A DNA stretch of 45,157 nt. Source: Halanaerobiales bacterium. Lineage in GTDB: Bacteria > Bacillota > Halanaerobiia > B1SED10-174. Shown in pieces: positions 15,897 through 24,234 of the stretch (position 1 is the first letter of the stretch; every line of letters begins with the position of its first letter). A program made the position numbers and the translations under genes. The notes under the pieces are model-generated. The model ran no database searches, was not told the DNA's origin, and saw nothing but the letters and a program-made list of their open reading frames with translations. Location: NCBI GenBank assembly GCA_003551905.1, contig PUNT01000193.1, positions 1 through 45,157 on the forward strand, written 5' to 3'.

Positions 15897-15924
15897 AACA
15901 TTTGGCTAGAGTTTGCATATAGTG
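15897..15924 (+). promoter_or_regulatory. Putative sigma-E/sigma-K-type promoter of the SPOCS-LysM gene
   Basis: AACA, a 15-base gap and CATATAGT. The -10 fits the sigma-E form CATAyAnT as well as most of the sigma-K form. The ORF-track ATG at 15928 lies only a few bases past this -10, so it would be at or before the transcription start. This supports the downstream ATG at 15976 as the real start. Confidence 0.5.
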
Positions 15925-15975
15925 TAAATGGAGGAGTTACTGGAAAATTTACGGGAAAGGAGGATATGGATTGCC

Positions 15976-17574
15976 ATGGGACATAAAAAAACTAAGTTTA
16001 AAGAGAAACAGATACAGGTAGAATTTGTGGTTGGTGAAGATGAAGTCAAAGAAGTAATTACCAGTAGAATAGAATTGCCAGAGGTCAAGCCAGATATGGA
16101 TAAGGTACTGGATATGGAAGCAATTCCTTCAGTTACAGAAGCCAGCATAGTAGAGGATGGTGTAGAGATTAGGGGGGAGATAAAGTCGGAGGTTGTTTAT
16201 GTTTGTGACCAGATTGATCCTTATGAGCCGCAACAATGGGTGCACTTGCTGGAAGGAGAACAAGAGTTTAGCCTCTTTCTGGACATAACTGGCGCCAGGC
16301 CTGGTATGAATTTGATTGCAGAGGTTGATGTTTTACATACCAGTTTCAGCATAATTGATGCTCGCACCATGGAAGTGTCAGTTACTGTAAGGGAATTTGT
16401 TAAGGTTACAGAATATCGTCAGCTGACTGTAATTACCGATATAAAAGGGATTAGTTATGAACAGATTGAAGAAGAATCCTTGCGCATAGAAGATGTTATT
16501 GGAGAAAAGAGCCACCGGCAGCTGGTAGAAGCCCAGATAAAAATTTCTCAGGATAATCCCCCCGCTGAGAGAATTATCAGAGCCCTGAGCCGGGTAATGG
16601 ATGTTAATATTGATCTGGCAGAAGATCAGCTGACAGTATCAGGAACAGTGGAGGCAAGTGCAGTATATATTTCTGATGGATCTTCTGTAGGGGTGCCTCT
16701 CCATTTCGCCAGTGGTAAAATTAATTTTGAAAAGGTAATGAATATACCTGGTGTTAAACCAGGTATGTCAGCTATGCCGTCAGTCAGGGTTGTCAACGTT
16801 TCCAGCCACCTGGTGGACCTGCGGACAATTGAATTTAACATAGTTCTGGATGTTTTTGTTAAGGTTGCTGAGCCCAAAGAAATAATGGTCTTGGTAGATG
16901 TAAAAAGTGATGAAGTTGATATTAAAAAAGACCTGCTTCAGGTAGAAGAGATCATAGGTCAAAAAACAGTTAAGGAGGTTCTCGCTCAGTCAGTGGAAAT
17001 TCCTCAGGAAAAGCCACCTGTGGATAGGGTGCTGGAAGCCAGAGCCAGTGTCATTGAAATTACCCCAACTGTAGAGGAAAATGGTGTGTTCATGGTTGGT
17101 CAGCTGGAGGTAAGGGTTCTATACATTGCTGCAGTGCCTTCTGAAGAGCTGGATCAACCAGTTCAATTTGTGGCCAGGACTGTACAGTTTGAAAATTTCA
17201 TTCCTGTTAGTGGTGCAGAACCCAATTTTATCTCCCATACCAGTGTTGTAGTTCAGAGCCTGGATACAAGGGTTATCAATGATCGGACAGTAGAAGTTAA
17301 TGTTAATCTGGAAGAATATGCCAGGGTCACTAACTTGCGGCAACTGGAAATAATTGTGGATATGGTTGTCATCGCCCCGGTGATAAGAGAGCCCTGCCCT
17401 CCCGCTTATATAATATATGTGGTGCAGCCTGGTGATACTTTATTTAGGATAGCCCGGCGTTTTCAAACCACGGTAGAGGCGCTCTTGCAGGTAAATGAGA
17501 TGGAAGATCCGGATCGTATAGATGTGGGGCAAAAACTATGTGTGCCCAAGAAGATAATAAAGCCCAAAGGCTAG
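15976..17574 (+). CDS. sipL: SipL-like SPOCS + LysM spore coat morphogenetic protein
   Basis: The 532-residue protein has three diverged SPOCS domains (about residues 15-150, 175-310 and 330-460) and a C-terminal LysM domain (about 477-525, YVVQPGDTLFRIARRFQTT…VGQKLCVP). This is the architecture of SipL, the clostridial partner of the coat ATPase SpoIVA, where the LysM domain mediates the interaction. Repeated boundary motifs such as EEIIGQKTVKEVLAQ and the [VI]S-x-[AV]-PGM region mark the domains. The SPOCS repeats here lack the HHQ motif of the neighbouring proteins. I chose ATG 15976: the 15928 ATG has no Shine-Dalgarno and overlaps the promoter. AAAGGAGG is 13 bases upstream, a little far. 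SpoIVA itself is not in the window. Confidence 0.82.
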   Translation: MGHKKTKFKEKQIQVEFVVGEDEVKEVITSRIELPEVKPDMDKVLDMEAIPSVTEASIVEDGVEIRGEIKSEVVYVCDQIDPYEPQQWVHLLEGEQEFSLFLDITGARPGMNLIAEVDVLHTSFSIIDARTMEVSVTVREFVKVTEYRQLTVITDIKGISYEQIEEESLRIEDVIGEKSHRQLVEAQIKISQDNPPAERIIRALSRVMDVNIDLAEDQLTVSGTVEASAVYISDGSSVGVPLHFASGKINFEKVMNIPGVKPGMSAMPSVRVVNVSSHLVDLRTIEFNIVLDVFVKVAEPKEIMVLVDVKSDEVDIKKDLLQVEEIIGQKTVKEVLAQSVEIPQEKPPVDRVLEARASVIEITPTVEENGVFMVGQLEVRVLYIAAVPSEELDQPVQFVARTVQFENFIPVSGAEPNFISHTSVVVQSLDTRVINDRTVEVNVNLEEYARVTNLRQLEIIVDMVVIAPVIREPCPPAYIIYVVQPGDTLFRIARRFQTTVEALLQVNEMEDPDRIDVGQKLCVPKKIIKPKG

Positions 17575-17582
17575 ATTTTTGA

Positions 17583-17619
17583 GAAGAGCTGTGGGGCACC
17601 GCAGTTCTTCTTCTTTTCC
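17583..17619 (+). terminator. Intrinsic terminator of the SPOCS-LysM gene
   Basis: A 12-bp stem GAAGAGCTGTGG/CCGCAGTTCTTC with two G-U pairs and a GGCA loop is followed by the pyrimidine-rich tail TTCTTTTCC. It starts eight bases after the stop codon. Confidence 0.75.
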
Positions 17620-17625
17620 AGGGGA

Positions 17626-17654
17626 GACAGGAGAGAAACTTCCTGCATATACTA
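17626..17654 (+). promoter_or_regulatory. Putative sigma-K-type promoter of the 39-residue gene
   Basis: GACA, a 16-base gap and CATATACTA. The -10 fits CATAnnnTA exactly; the -35 keeps the ACA core. It ends about 25 bases before the start codon of the short basic ORF. Confidence 0.55.
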
Positions 17655-17679
17655 TTCTAAGCTGAAGGGAGGAATTATC

Positions 17680-17799
17680 ATGGTCCAGAAGAGCAACAAA
17701 TTTTCCAAAACCTTCAAGAAGAAACCTCAAAAGACAAAAAAAACCCTGGGGGTCAAGAGGAAAATAAGCAAGAAAACCTCCCAGGATAAAGAGAGCTAG
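17680..17799 (+). CDS. Small Lys-rich protein (39 residues), candidate spore protein
   Basis: This ORF is too short for the supplied track. ATG at 17680 follows GGGAGGA at good spacing and runs 39 codons to TAG. The product has 14 lysines and one arginine, only two acidic residues and no cysteine (MVQKSNKFSKTFKKK at the N-terminus), so it is strongly basic and probably disordered. It has its own sporulation-type promoter and a terminator downstream (17869-17895). Lys-rich small proteins are known in spore coats and as nucleic-acid binders, but I recognise no family. The combination of ribosome site, promoter and terminator supports a real gene. Function is unknown; binding to the acidic SPOCS proteins is one possibility. 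Confidence 0.65.
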   Translation: MVQKSNKFSKTFKKKPQKTKKTLGVKRKISKKTSQDKES

Positions 17800-17868
17800 G
17801 TTTTCAGTATGTAATATAAGGGTTTTATGATTGTTTGGAGTATTCCTATAATTTTCCCCCGGCAGAGT

Positions 17869-17895
17869 TGCCCTGTATAAAGGGCACTTTTTTTT
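17869..17895 (+). terminator. Intrinsic terminator after the 39-residue gene
   Basis: A TGCCCT/AGGGCA stem with a six-base loop is followed by C and eight T. It lies 70 bases past the small ORF and just before the antiporter gene. Confidence 0.75.
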
Positions 17896-17925
17896 GGCAG
17901 ACTTGACTAAGGGGTATAATACCTG

Positions 17926-18957
17926 ATGATATATTTGCTTTTGGTTTTTGTCCCGTTGAGCTTCATCCTCAATTATCTGGAAGTAGATTCTGTACTGGTT
18001 TTTGCAGTAGCCGCTCTGGCCATTGTTCCCCTGGCAGGTATAATGGCCAGGGCAACTGATGAACTGGCAAAAATACTGGGACCACGCTGGGGAGGGTTGC
18101 TAAATGTGAGCCTGGGTAATGCCACAGAATTAATAATTTCTTTGTTTGCTCTCCGGGCAGGCCTGCCGGCAGTAGTCAAAGCTGCCATAACCGGTTCTAT
18201 ACTGAATAACATACTCCTGGTATTGGGTTTGAGTTTTTTCCTCGGTGGACTGGCCCGGGGGGAGAGGAGATTTGATCAAGAACTGGCGACTGTCAATGGG
18301 ATCATGCTTATGCTGGCAGTTATCTCCCTTTTTATTCCCGCCATATTCAACATGACCTCCCCCAAAATTAAAGAGGAAATTCTGGGTTATTTGAGTATAG
18401 GGGTTGGGATCATCTTATTTTTGACTTATGCTGGTGGTGTATTCTTTGCCTTGAAAGAACGGCAGGAAATTGAGGAAGACCGTCAGCCGGGAAGCGAAGA
18501 ATGGCCGCTGAAAAAATCTCTGCCGGTTCTTCTTATGGTAACGGTTCTAGTGGCCTGGCAGAGTGAAATTCTGGTAAATTCTATTCGGGGGGTGGAAGAA
18601 GCCCTGGGCTTATCCCGGATATTCATTGGCGTTATAATTCTCCCCATTATTGCCAATATTGCGGAGAATACTACGGCTATAACCATGGCCATAAAAGACA
18701 ACATGGAACTCAGCCTCACCATTGCCATAGGTTCCAGCATACAGATAGCTTTATTCCTGGTTCCTGTGCTCATCTTTCTCAGCCATGCTCTGGGTCACCC
18801 CATGAATTTACTCTTCAATGTACTGGAGATCAGTGCCCTGGCTTCTGCAGTAATTATTGCCAACCTGGTCTATCTCCGGGGTCGTTCTAACTGGGTAGAA
18901 GGGTTGCAGCTCCTGGCAGCTTATTTAATACTGGCTATGGCTTTCTTTTTTGCTTGA
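17926..18957 (+). CDS. Ca2+/H+ antiporter, CaCA (CAX/ChaA/YfkE) family
   Basis: The 343-residue integral membrane protein has about eleven hydrophobic segments and the two alpha-repeat motifs of the family: GNATELIISLFALR near residue 64 and ANIAENTTAITMAIK near residue 245. The glutamates in these motifs are the ion-binding residues. A variable acidic linker (EIEEDRQPGSEEW) separates the halves. It would exchange cytosolic Ca2+ for protons across the cytoplasmic membrane. The start is uncertain: the ATG lies only six bases after a TATAAT-like sequence, with AAGGGG 11 bases upstream, and TTG codons follow at residues 4 and 6. Calcium handling could be relevant to sporulation, but nothing in the sequence ties this gene to that regulon. 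Confidence 0.85.
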   Translation: MIYLLLVFVPLSFILNYLEVDSVLVFAVAALAIVPLAGIMARATDELAKILGPRWGGLLNVSLGNATELIISLFALRAGLPAVVKAAITGSILNNILLVLGLSFFLGGLARGERRFDQELATVNGIMLMLAVISLFIPAIFNMTSPKIKEEILGYLSIGVGIILFLTYAGGVFFALKERQEIEEDRQPGSEEWPLKKSLPVLLMVTVLVAWQSEILVNSIRGVEEALGLSRIFIGVIILPIIANIAENTTAITMAIKDNMELSLTIAIGSSIQIALFLVPVLIFLSHALGHPMNLLFNVLEISALASAVIIANLVYLRGRSNWVEGLQLLAAYLILAMAFFFA

Positions 18958-19031
18958 TTGGGAAGGACAGTATGCTCATTATTATTGGTGGTAGGATAGT
19001 ATTCAGAATCGGAAAGGAGAAGGTGTGAAAA

Positions 19032-19844
19032 TTGGGGGAGAAAAGTCAAGGGGAGCTGATTATTATCGGGGGCGGAGAAGATAGAGACGGGGAATGCATT
19101 ATACTCCGGGAGGTTGCCAGGCGGGCAGGAAAAGAGGAAGGTAAGATGGTAATACTGCCTACTGCTGCTAAAAACGGGGAGAAAGTGGGTCAGGATTACC
19201 AGGACATTTTCCTGGATCTGGGACTGGGGCAGGTTGATATCCTAACTGTTGAGGACCGAGAAGCAGCCCAGAGCAGGGATGCAGTAAGGCTGGTAGAGAG
19301 TAGCACTGCTGTCTTTTTTACCGGAGGTGATCAACTCCGTATTACCAGCATACTTGGAGGAACCAGCCTCTGGGAAACATTGCACCGGTCCTACATGGAA
19401 GGGACACTCATCGTGGGTACCAGTGCCGGTGCTTCAGCTATGAGCGATACCATGATTGTTGAGGGACTTGACGATGAGCCGCCGGTTAGGTGCACGGTAA
19501 AAATGGCTCCTGGCCTTGGCCTTCTGGAGGAGGTGGTTATTGATCAGCATTTCGCCCAGAGGGGACGCATAGGCAGATTGTTGATGGCAGTGGCGCAAAA
19601 TCCTTTTGTCATGGGCCTGGGGCTGGACGAAGATACAGCAGTACTGGTAAATGAAGAGGGAGTTATCCGGGTAATTGGTTCTCAGACTGCTGTGGTAATT
19701 GATGGTAGTTTCTCAGAATATTCCAATGTATCTTTATCCCATGGCCAGGATCCTCTGGCTTTTGCTGGGGTTCTGCTCCATGTTATGCCGTCAGGTTACG
19801 GTTTTCATCTTTCCCGGCGCCGTTTTCTCCTGCCAAAAAAGTGA
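19032..19844 (+). CDS. cphB: Cyanophycinase
   Basis: CphB is a serine peptidase of family S51 that cuts cyanophycin (multi-L-arginyl-poly-L-aspartate) into beta-Asp-Arg dipeptides. The 270-residue protein has the expected pieces: IIIGGGEDR at the start, FTGGDQLR, the nucleophile Ser131 in GTSAGASAMS, and DQHFAQRGRIGRL with the conserved His and Arg. Length is normal for the intracellular form and there is no signal peptide. It begins with TTG, with AGGTG six bases upstream. It lies 66 bases upstream of cyanophycin synthetase, the usual gene pairing. Product dipeptides would need an isoaspartyl dipeptidase, which is not in this window. Confidence 0.92.
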   Translation: MGEKSQGELIIIGGGEDRDGECIILREVARRAGKEEGKMVILPTAAKNGEKVGQDYQDIFLDLGLGQVDILTVEDREAAQSRDAVRLVESSTAVFFTGGDQLRITSILGGTSLWETLHRSYMEGTLIVGTSAGASAMSDTMIVEGLDDEPPVRCTVKMAPGLGLLEEVVIDQHFAQRGRIGRLLMAVAQNPFVMGLGLDEDTAVLVNEEGVIRVIGSQTAVVIDGSFSEYSNVSLSHGQDPLAFAGVLLHVMPSGYGFHLSRRRFLLPKK

Positions 19845-19910
19845 TGGGTATACCCAGAACAGGACAGGGGGAACATAGAAGGGGAAGGCGGGGAAGAAGG
19901 AGGCTCAGAA

Positions 19911-22532
19911 GTGAGACTTCTGGAAATATATGCCCTGCAGGGTCCCAATATTTTCTGTCATCTGCCGGTTATTGGCATGGTGGTAGATCTGCAGAAAATG
20001 AAAGGCAGAAATACCTCTCACTTGGGGGAATTTAACAACCGTCTTTTAAGTTTTTTGCCTGGCCTAAAAGATCATCATTGCTGCCGGGGAAAAGATGGAG
20101 GACTGTTAGAACGGCTGCAGGAGGGGACCCTCCTGGGACATGTTATGGAACACGTTGCCCTGGAACTGCAGGTTCTTCTGGGCTATAATGTCTATTTCGG
20201 GCAGACCAGAAGCACTGACCACTATTTTTCCATTGTATTTGAATATAAATGTGAACCTGTAGGCATCTGGGCAGGGCGCAAGGCTTTTCAGCTCATAAAA
20301 AGGCTTTTGAGGGGCCATATACCCTGTCGGGAGAAAATTTTAGAGGAAGGGAGAAAAATCAGGTTAGCTAGTGACCATGGGCCCAGCACCATGATGATTA
20401 TGGAGGCCGCTGGAAAAAATAATATACCTGTCTTTTCCTTAATAGATGGATCCTCCCTGGTTCAGCTGGGTTATGGTTGTAAACGAAAACTCATCAATGC
20501 TGCTATTACTGAGAATACAAGCTGTGTAAGTGTAGACATAGCTTGTGATAAATGGCAAACCAGGCTGTTTCTTCAACAACATGGTTTCCCCTTCTCTCCC
20601 GGGTTTATTGTCAACAATTTAAGGGCTGCCTATAAAGCAGTGGAGGATATTGGATTTCCTGTAGTAACCAAACCTTATAACCTGAATCAGGGTAAGGGAG
20701 TAACCCTGAAGATACGGGATAAAGAAGAATTAAAAGAGGCTTTTTACCTTGCCCGGGCTTACAGTCCTCGGGTCATTATCGAGAAGAATGTACCCGGCAA
20801 AGATTATCGTCTGTTGATAATAGGCCAGGAAATGGTTGCAGCTGCCGAAAGGGTGCCTGCTTTTGTGGTAGGCGATGGAACTCGTACCATAGAAGAACTT
20901 ATTGAACTTGTGAATAGTGACCCCAAAAGAGGGTACGGTCATGAGAAACCTCTGACCAGAATATATGTGGATGGAGTGGTGGAACTCATGCTGCGCCGGC
21001 AGGGGTATGATCTGAAAAACTGTCCTGATCCCGGAGAAAAGGTTTTCCTCAGGGGTAATGGTAACTTGAGCACTGGTGGAACTTCCCTGGATGTCACTGA
21101 TCAGGTGCATGAAGAGAATATAAAAATGGCAATACAGGCTGCAAGGCTAATCGGCCTGGATGTGGCCGGGGTGGATCTGGTAACACCGGATATTTCTCTG
21201 CCTCTAAAGGAGGCAGGAGGAGTGCTCATCGAAATAAATGCTTCTCCGGGTTTGCGGATGCATCACTTCCCTACCCGGGGGAAAGCCAGGGATGTTGCCA
21301 ATGCCCTGGTAAAATATCTTTTTCCTGAAGGAGATGGAAGAATTCCCATTGTTTCTGTGACCGGGACCAATGGGAAGACAACGGTCTGCCGGATTATAGC
21401 TCACCTCTTAAATATTTCAGGTTTTAAAGTAGGACTGGCAACAACTGATGGATTGTTTTATAATGGTGAAAGGATATTAAAAGGTGACTGTGCTGGTCCC
21501 AGAAGTGCCAGGAATATTCTTACCAATCCTCTGGTAGAAGCGGCAGTGTTAGAAACTGCCCGAGGTGGAATAATAAAGGAGGGGCTTGGTTATGACCGGG
21601 CTGATGTAGCGGTGATAACCAATATTTCCCGGGATCATCTGGACAGGCAGTTTAAGGACCTGGATGATCTATGGTGGGTAAAATCACTGGTGGCAGAACG
21701 AATTACCAGGGAGGGACTGGTAGTAATTAATGCTGATGATCCTTACCTGGCTGATGTGGTGGACAGGGTTAAGGGAAAAAAAATACTCTGCAGCAAAAAT
21801 GAAGGAAACATTCGCCTGCAGGAACATCTACAGGCAGGAGGTCAAGGGGTGCTCATCAGGGATGGCACAATAATACACAAACAGGGATTGCAGGAGAAGC
21901 AGATAATCAGGGTTGCCAGTATTCCCCTGACCTGGGGAGGACAGGCTGCTCATCAGGTTGATAATGTACTCACAGCTCTGGCTTGTGCCCTGGCCCTGGG
22001 ATTGCCTTATGATGAACTGGGGCAGGGTATTAGCTCCTTTGCAGCTGAGATGAATACAGGCCGTTTACAGTTGTTGGAAGGAAATAGTTACAAGGTTATC
22101 CTGGATTATGGCCACAACCTCAAGGGGTTTGCTGCTACTGTTGAGGCTGTCCGGGGTTTACCCCATTCCCGGTTGCTGGGTGTGATTGGCATGCCCGGTG
22201 ACCGGACTGAAAAAGATTTTCATGAGGTGGGGAGATTTTTTGCCCGGGCTACTTTTAGCCACATTTATATCAAGGAAGATGAAAATCGCCGGGGACGTTT
22301 AGCAGGTGAGGTGGCCCGGTTTATCTGCCGGGGATTAGAGGAAGGGAATTATCAGGGGGAGATGGAAATTATCCTTGATGAGAAGAGAGCCGTGGAGATG
22401 GCCCTGGAGGAAATGAAGGAAGGGGATATCCTGGTTATTTTCTATGAGAAGGATAGGGAGGAATTGGAAAAACTTATCAGGGAAAAAATAAAAGAGCAAA
22501 AATCTTGTCATGTGCTGGCTTCGTCAGACTAG
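19911..22532 (+). CDS. cphA: Cyanophycin synthetase
   Basis: CphA polymerises aspartate and arginine into cyanophycin with ATP. The 873-residue protein shows the three-part layout: an N-terminal domain (about 1-160, with HVMEHVALELQ), an ATP-grasp domain (about 200-475; VVTKPYNLNQGKGVTL, EINASPGLRMH) that adds Asp, and a Mur-ligase domain with P-loop VTGTNGKTT near 484-492 that adds Arg. The Mur half keeps NISRDHLD and DYGHN. Length matches CphA1 rather than the shorter CphA2, so a primer-extending synthetase with both activities is expected. The GTG start has AAGGAGG seven bases upstream. cphAB has been implicated in spore assembly in Clostridium perfringens (from memory), so a sporulation role is plausible here. 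Confidence 0.93.
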   Translation: MRLLEIYALQGPNIFCHLPVIGMVVDLQKMKGRNTSHLGEFNNRLLSFLPGLKDHHCCRGKDGGLLERLQEGTLLGHVMEHVALELQVLLGYNVYFGQTRSTDHYFSIVFEYKCEPVGIWAGRKAFQLIKRLLRGHIPCREKILEEGRKIRLASDHGPSTMMIMEAAGKNNIPVFSLIDGSSLVQLGYGCKRKLINAAITENTSCVSVDIACDKWQTRLFLQQHGFPFSPGFIVNNLRAAYKAVEDIGFPVVTKPYNLNQGKGVTLKIRDKEELKEAFYLARAYSPRVIIEKNVPGKDYRLLIIGQEMVAAAERVPAFVVGDGTRTIEELIELVNSDPKRGYGHEKPLTRIYVDGVVELMLRRQGYDLKNCPDPGEKVFLRGNGNLSTGGTSLDVTDQVHEENIKMAIQAARLIGLDVAGVDLVTPDISLPLKEAGGVLIEINASPGLRMHHFPTRGKARDVANALVKYLFPEGDGRIPIVSVTGTNGKTTVCRIIAHLLNISGFKVGLATTDGLFYNGERILKGDCAGPRSARNILTNPLVEAAVLETARGGIIKEGLGYDRADVAVITNISRDHLDRQFKDLDDLWWVKSLVAERITREGLVVINADDPYLADVVDRVKGKKILCSKNEGNIRLQEHLQAGGQGVLIRDGTIIHKQGLQEKQIIRVASIPLTWGGQAAHQVDNVLTALACALALGLPYDELGQGISSFAAEMNTGRLQLLEGNSYKVILDYGHNLKGFAATVEAVRGLPHSRLLGVIGMPGDRTEKDFHEVGRFFARATFSHIYIKEDENRRGRLAGEVARFICRGLEEGNYQGEMEIILDEKRAVEMALEEMKEGDILVIFYEKDREELEKLIREKIKEQKSCHVLASSD

Positions 22533-22548
22533 AGAGGATGATATCTGA

Positions 22549-23406
22549 GTGAGAGAACTGATAATTGAGGCACCGGCTAAGGTTAATCTTACCCTGGATA
22601 TTCTGGGGAAGCGGAAAGATGGTTATCACAACCTGGAGTCATTGATGCAGGCAGTTGACCTCAAAGATAAAATTTATCTACAGAAGGAAAAAAGCGAGGG
22701 TTTTGCGGTTTCCACAAGCTCGGACAGCATCCCTGAGGGAGGGGATAATATTGCCTATTCTTCAGCAAGACTTATGTTTCAACGTTTTAACCTGGATGGG
22801 GGCCTCAGTATTCATATAGAAAAGAATATTCCCACTGAAGGGGGGCTGGGAGGAGGAAGTTCTGATGCAGCTGCAGTCATCAGGGGAATAATCAGAATGT
22901 ATTCTCTTTCTTTAGGTTTAAGTGAACTATTGCCTCTGGCTGCTGCAGTTGGGTCAGATGTGCCCTTTTTTTTGCGAGGAGGAACAGCTTTAATTTCCGG
23001 TCGAGGTGAAAAAGTCTGGGAAGTGCCGGACCTTCCTCAGCTGGAACTCTCTCTCATAGTATTTCCTGAAGGTTTGCCCACAAAAGAAGTGTACCAGAAT
23101 TATAATCTGACAAAGAAGCGTTACCGCACTCGTAAAGCTCTTGCTGGTGTTTATGATCTGAACTGGGAGGAAGTAAAAAAACATGCAGGGAATGACCTGG
23201 AAAATGCTGCCTGCACTTTGAAGCCGGAAATAAGGGAGGTTTTTAACATTCTCAGAGAAAATAATTGTTATAAATTTCACCTCAGTGGAAGTGGCCCAAC
23301 TGTTGTTGTTTATTCACATCTTTCTCAGAAAATCCAGGATAGACTGGAGCGACTATCTTTGAAAATAATAGGAGTTAGGACATTAAGGAAGGATTTTAAT
23401 GATTAG
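22549..23406 (+). CDS. ispE: 4-diphosphocytidyl-2-C-methyl-D-erythritol kinase
   Basis: IspE phosphorylates CDP-methylerythritol in the MEP pathway to isoprenoids, which supply undecaprenyl carriers and quinones. The 285-residue GHMP kinase has the substrate lysine region APAKVNLTLDILGKRKDGYH, the ATP loop PTEGGLGGGSSDAAA and the C-terminal HLSGSGPTVVVY. The GTG start follows GAGAGGATG. In Bacillus ispE also lies upstream of spoVG, so the position is conserved. Here cphA ends 16 bases upstream and may share its transcript. Confidence 0.95.
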   Translation: MRELIIEAPAKVNLTLDILGKRKDGYHNLESLMQAVDLKDKIYLQKEKSEGFAVSTSSDSIPEGGDNIAYSSARLMFQRFNLDGGLSIHIEKNIPTEGGLGGGSSDAAAVIRGIIRMYSLSLGLSELLPLAAAVGSDVPFFLRGGTALISGRGEKVWEVPDLPQLELSLIVFPEGLPTKEVYQNYNLTKKRYRTRKALAGVYDLNWEEVKKHAGNDLENAACTLKPEIREVFNILRENNCYKFHLSGSGPTVVVYSHLSQKIQDRLERLSLKIIGVRTLRKDFND

Positions 23407-23451
23407 TGATGAATTATTAGAAGTTATAAACGGAAAGAAGGAGTGCTTGCC

Positions 23452-24234
23452 ATGGTTGACGCCCTCATTCTAGCAGGAGCTCCCAACAACGGAGCGCTGC
23501 AGGAAAGCAGTTCATCGGAACATGAAGCGTTGATTGAAATTGGTCCCCGACCTATGGTAGAGTACGTTATTCGCAGCGCCCGGGCGGCCAGGAATGTGGG
23601 CAGAATTGCCCTTGTGGGTCCATTGGAAAAAATGAAGTCAACTCTGCAGGATAAACCTGATTTTTTTGTGGAGATGGGGGATTCTCTTATATATAACCTG
23701 CAAGAGGGACTGAGTGTTCTGGATAGAGATAACCTGGTACTTCTCCTGAGTGCCGATATCCCTCTTATAACTTCTGAAGCTATAGATGATTTTGTGGAGC
23801 AGTCCCTTGACAGGGGTAATGGCGATATTTTTTTTCCTATTATTTCCCGGCAGGTTTGTGAGGCAAAATTTCCAGACATGAAGAGGACCTATGCGCGTCT
23901 AAAAGAAGGTGTCTATACCGGTGGCAATATGGCTCTGGTCAAGCCCCAGGTTATTTTTGATCGAGACAATGAGCTGACCCAGGTAGTTCTCTACCGCAAG
24001 AGCACCTGGAAACTTTCCAGACTTTTAGGGGCAACATTTTTATTCCGGTTTGTCCTGGGGAAACTGTCCTTAAAGCAGATTGAAAGCAGAGTATCCCAGG
24101 CTACAGGTTTAGCTAGCATGGGTATTATAACAGAATATGCAGAAGTGGGGTTTGATGTTGATAAGCCCTCAGACCTGGAGCTAGCTACCCGCATTATTGC
24201 TGAAGAAGAGGAAAAGGAAGCTTCGCGCAATTAA
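23452..24234 (+). CDS. MobA-like nucleotidyltransferase of unknown substrate
   Basis: The protein (260 residues from ATG 23452, which has AAGGAG eight bases upstream; the track used GTG 23443) has an NTP-transferase fold. ALILAGAPNNG occupies the place of the usual LAGG-x-G-x-R-M nucleotide loop, and LLLSADIPLIT is the metal-binding strand. YTGGNMALVKP and VDKPSDLELA are the later core motifs. The Arg-Met of the canonical loop is absent, so substrate inference from MobA or IspD is unsafe. It follows ispE by 45 bases. Its stop overlaps the stop of the convergent ATPase gene in a shared TTAA. Confidence 0.8.
   Translation: MVDALILAGAPNNGALQESSSSEHEALIEIGPRPMVEYVIRSARAARNVGRIALVGPLEKMKSTLQDKPDFFVEMGDSLIYNLQEGLSVLDRDNLVLLLSADIPLITSEAIDDFVEQSLDRGNGDIFFPIISRQVCEAKFPDMKRTYARLKEGVYTGGNMALVKPQVIFDRDNELTQVVLYRKSTWKLSRLLGATFLFRFVLGKLSLKQIESRVSQATGLASMGIITEYAEVGFDVDKPSDLELATRIIAEEEEKEASRN

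Noticed and set aside
19841-20035. Plus-strand 64-residue ORF overlapping cphB and cphA
   Set aside because: Gly/Arg-rich shadow; it spans the cphA ribosome site and the cphA start in another frame.
23424-23879. Minus-strand 151-residue ORF
   Set aside because: Antisense to the MobA-like nucleotidyltransferase; low-complexity Ser/Arg product.
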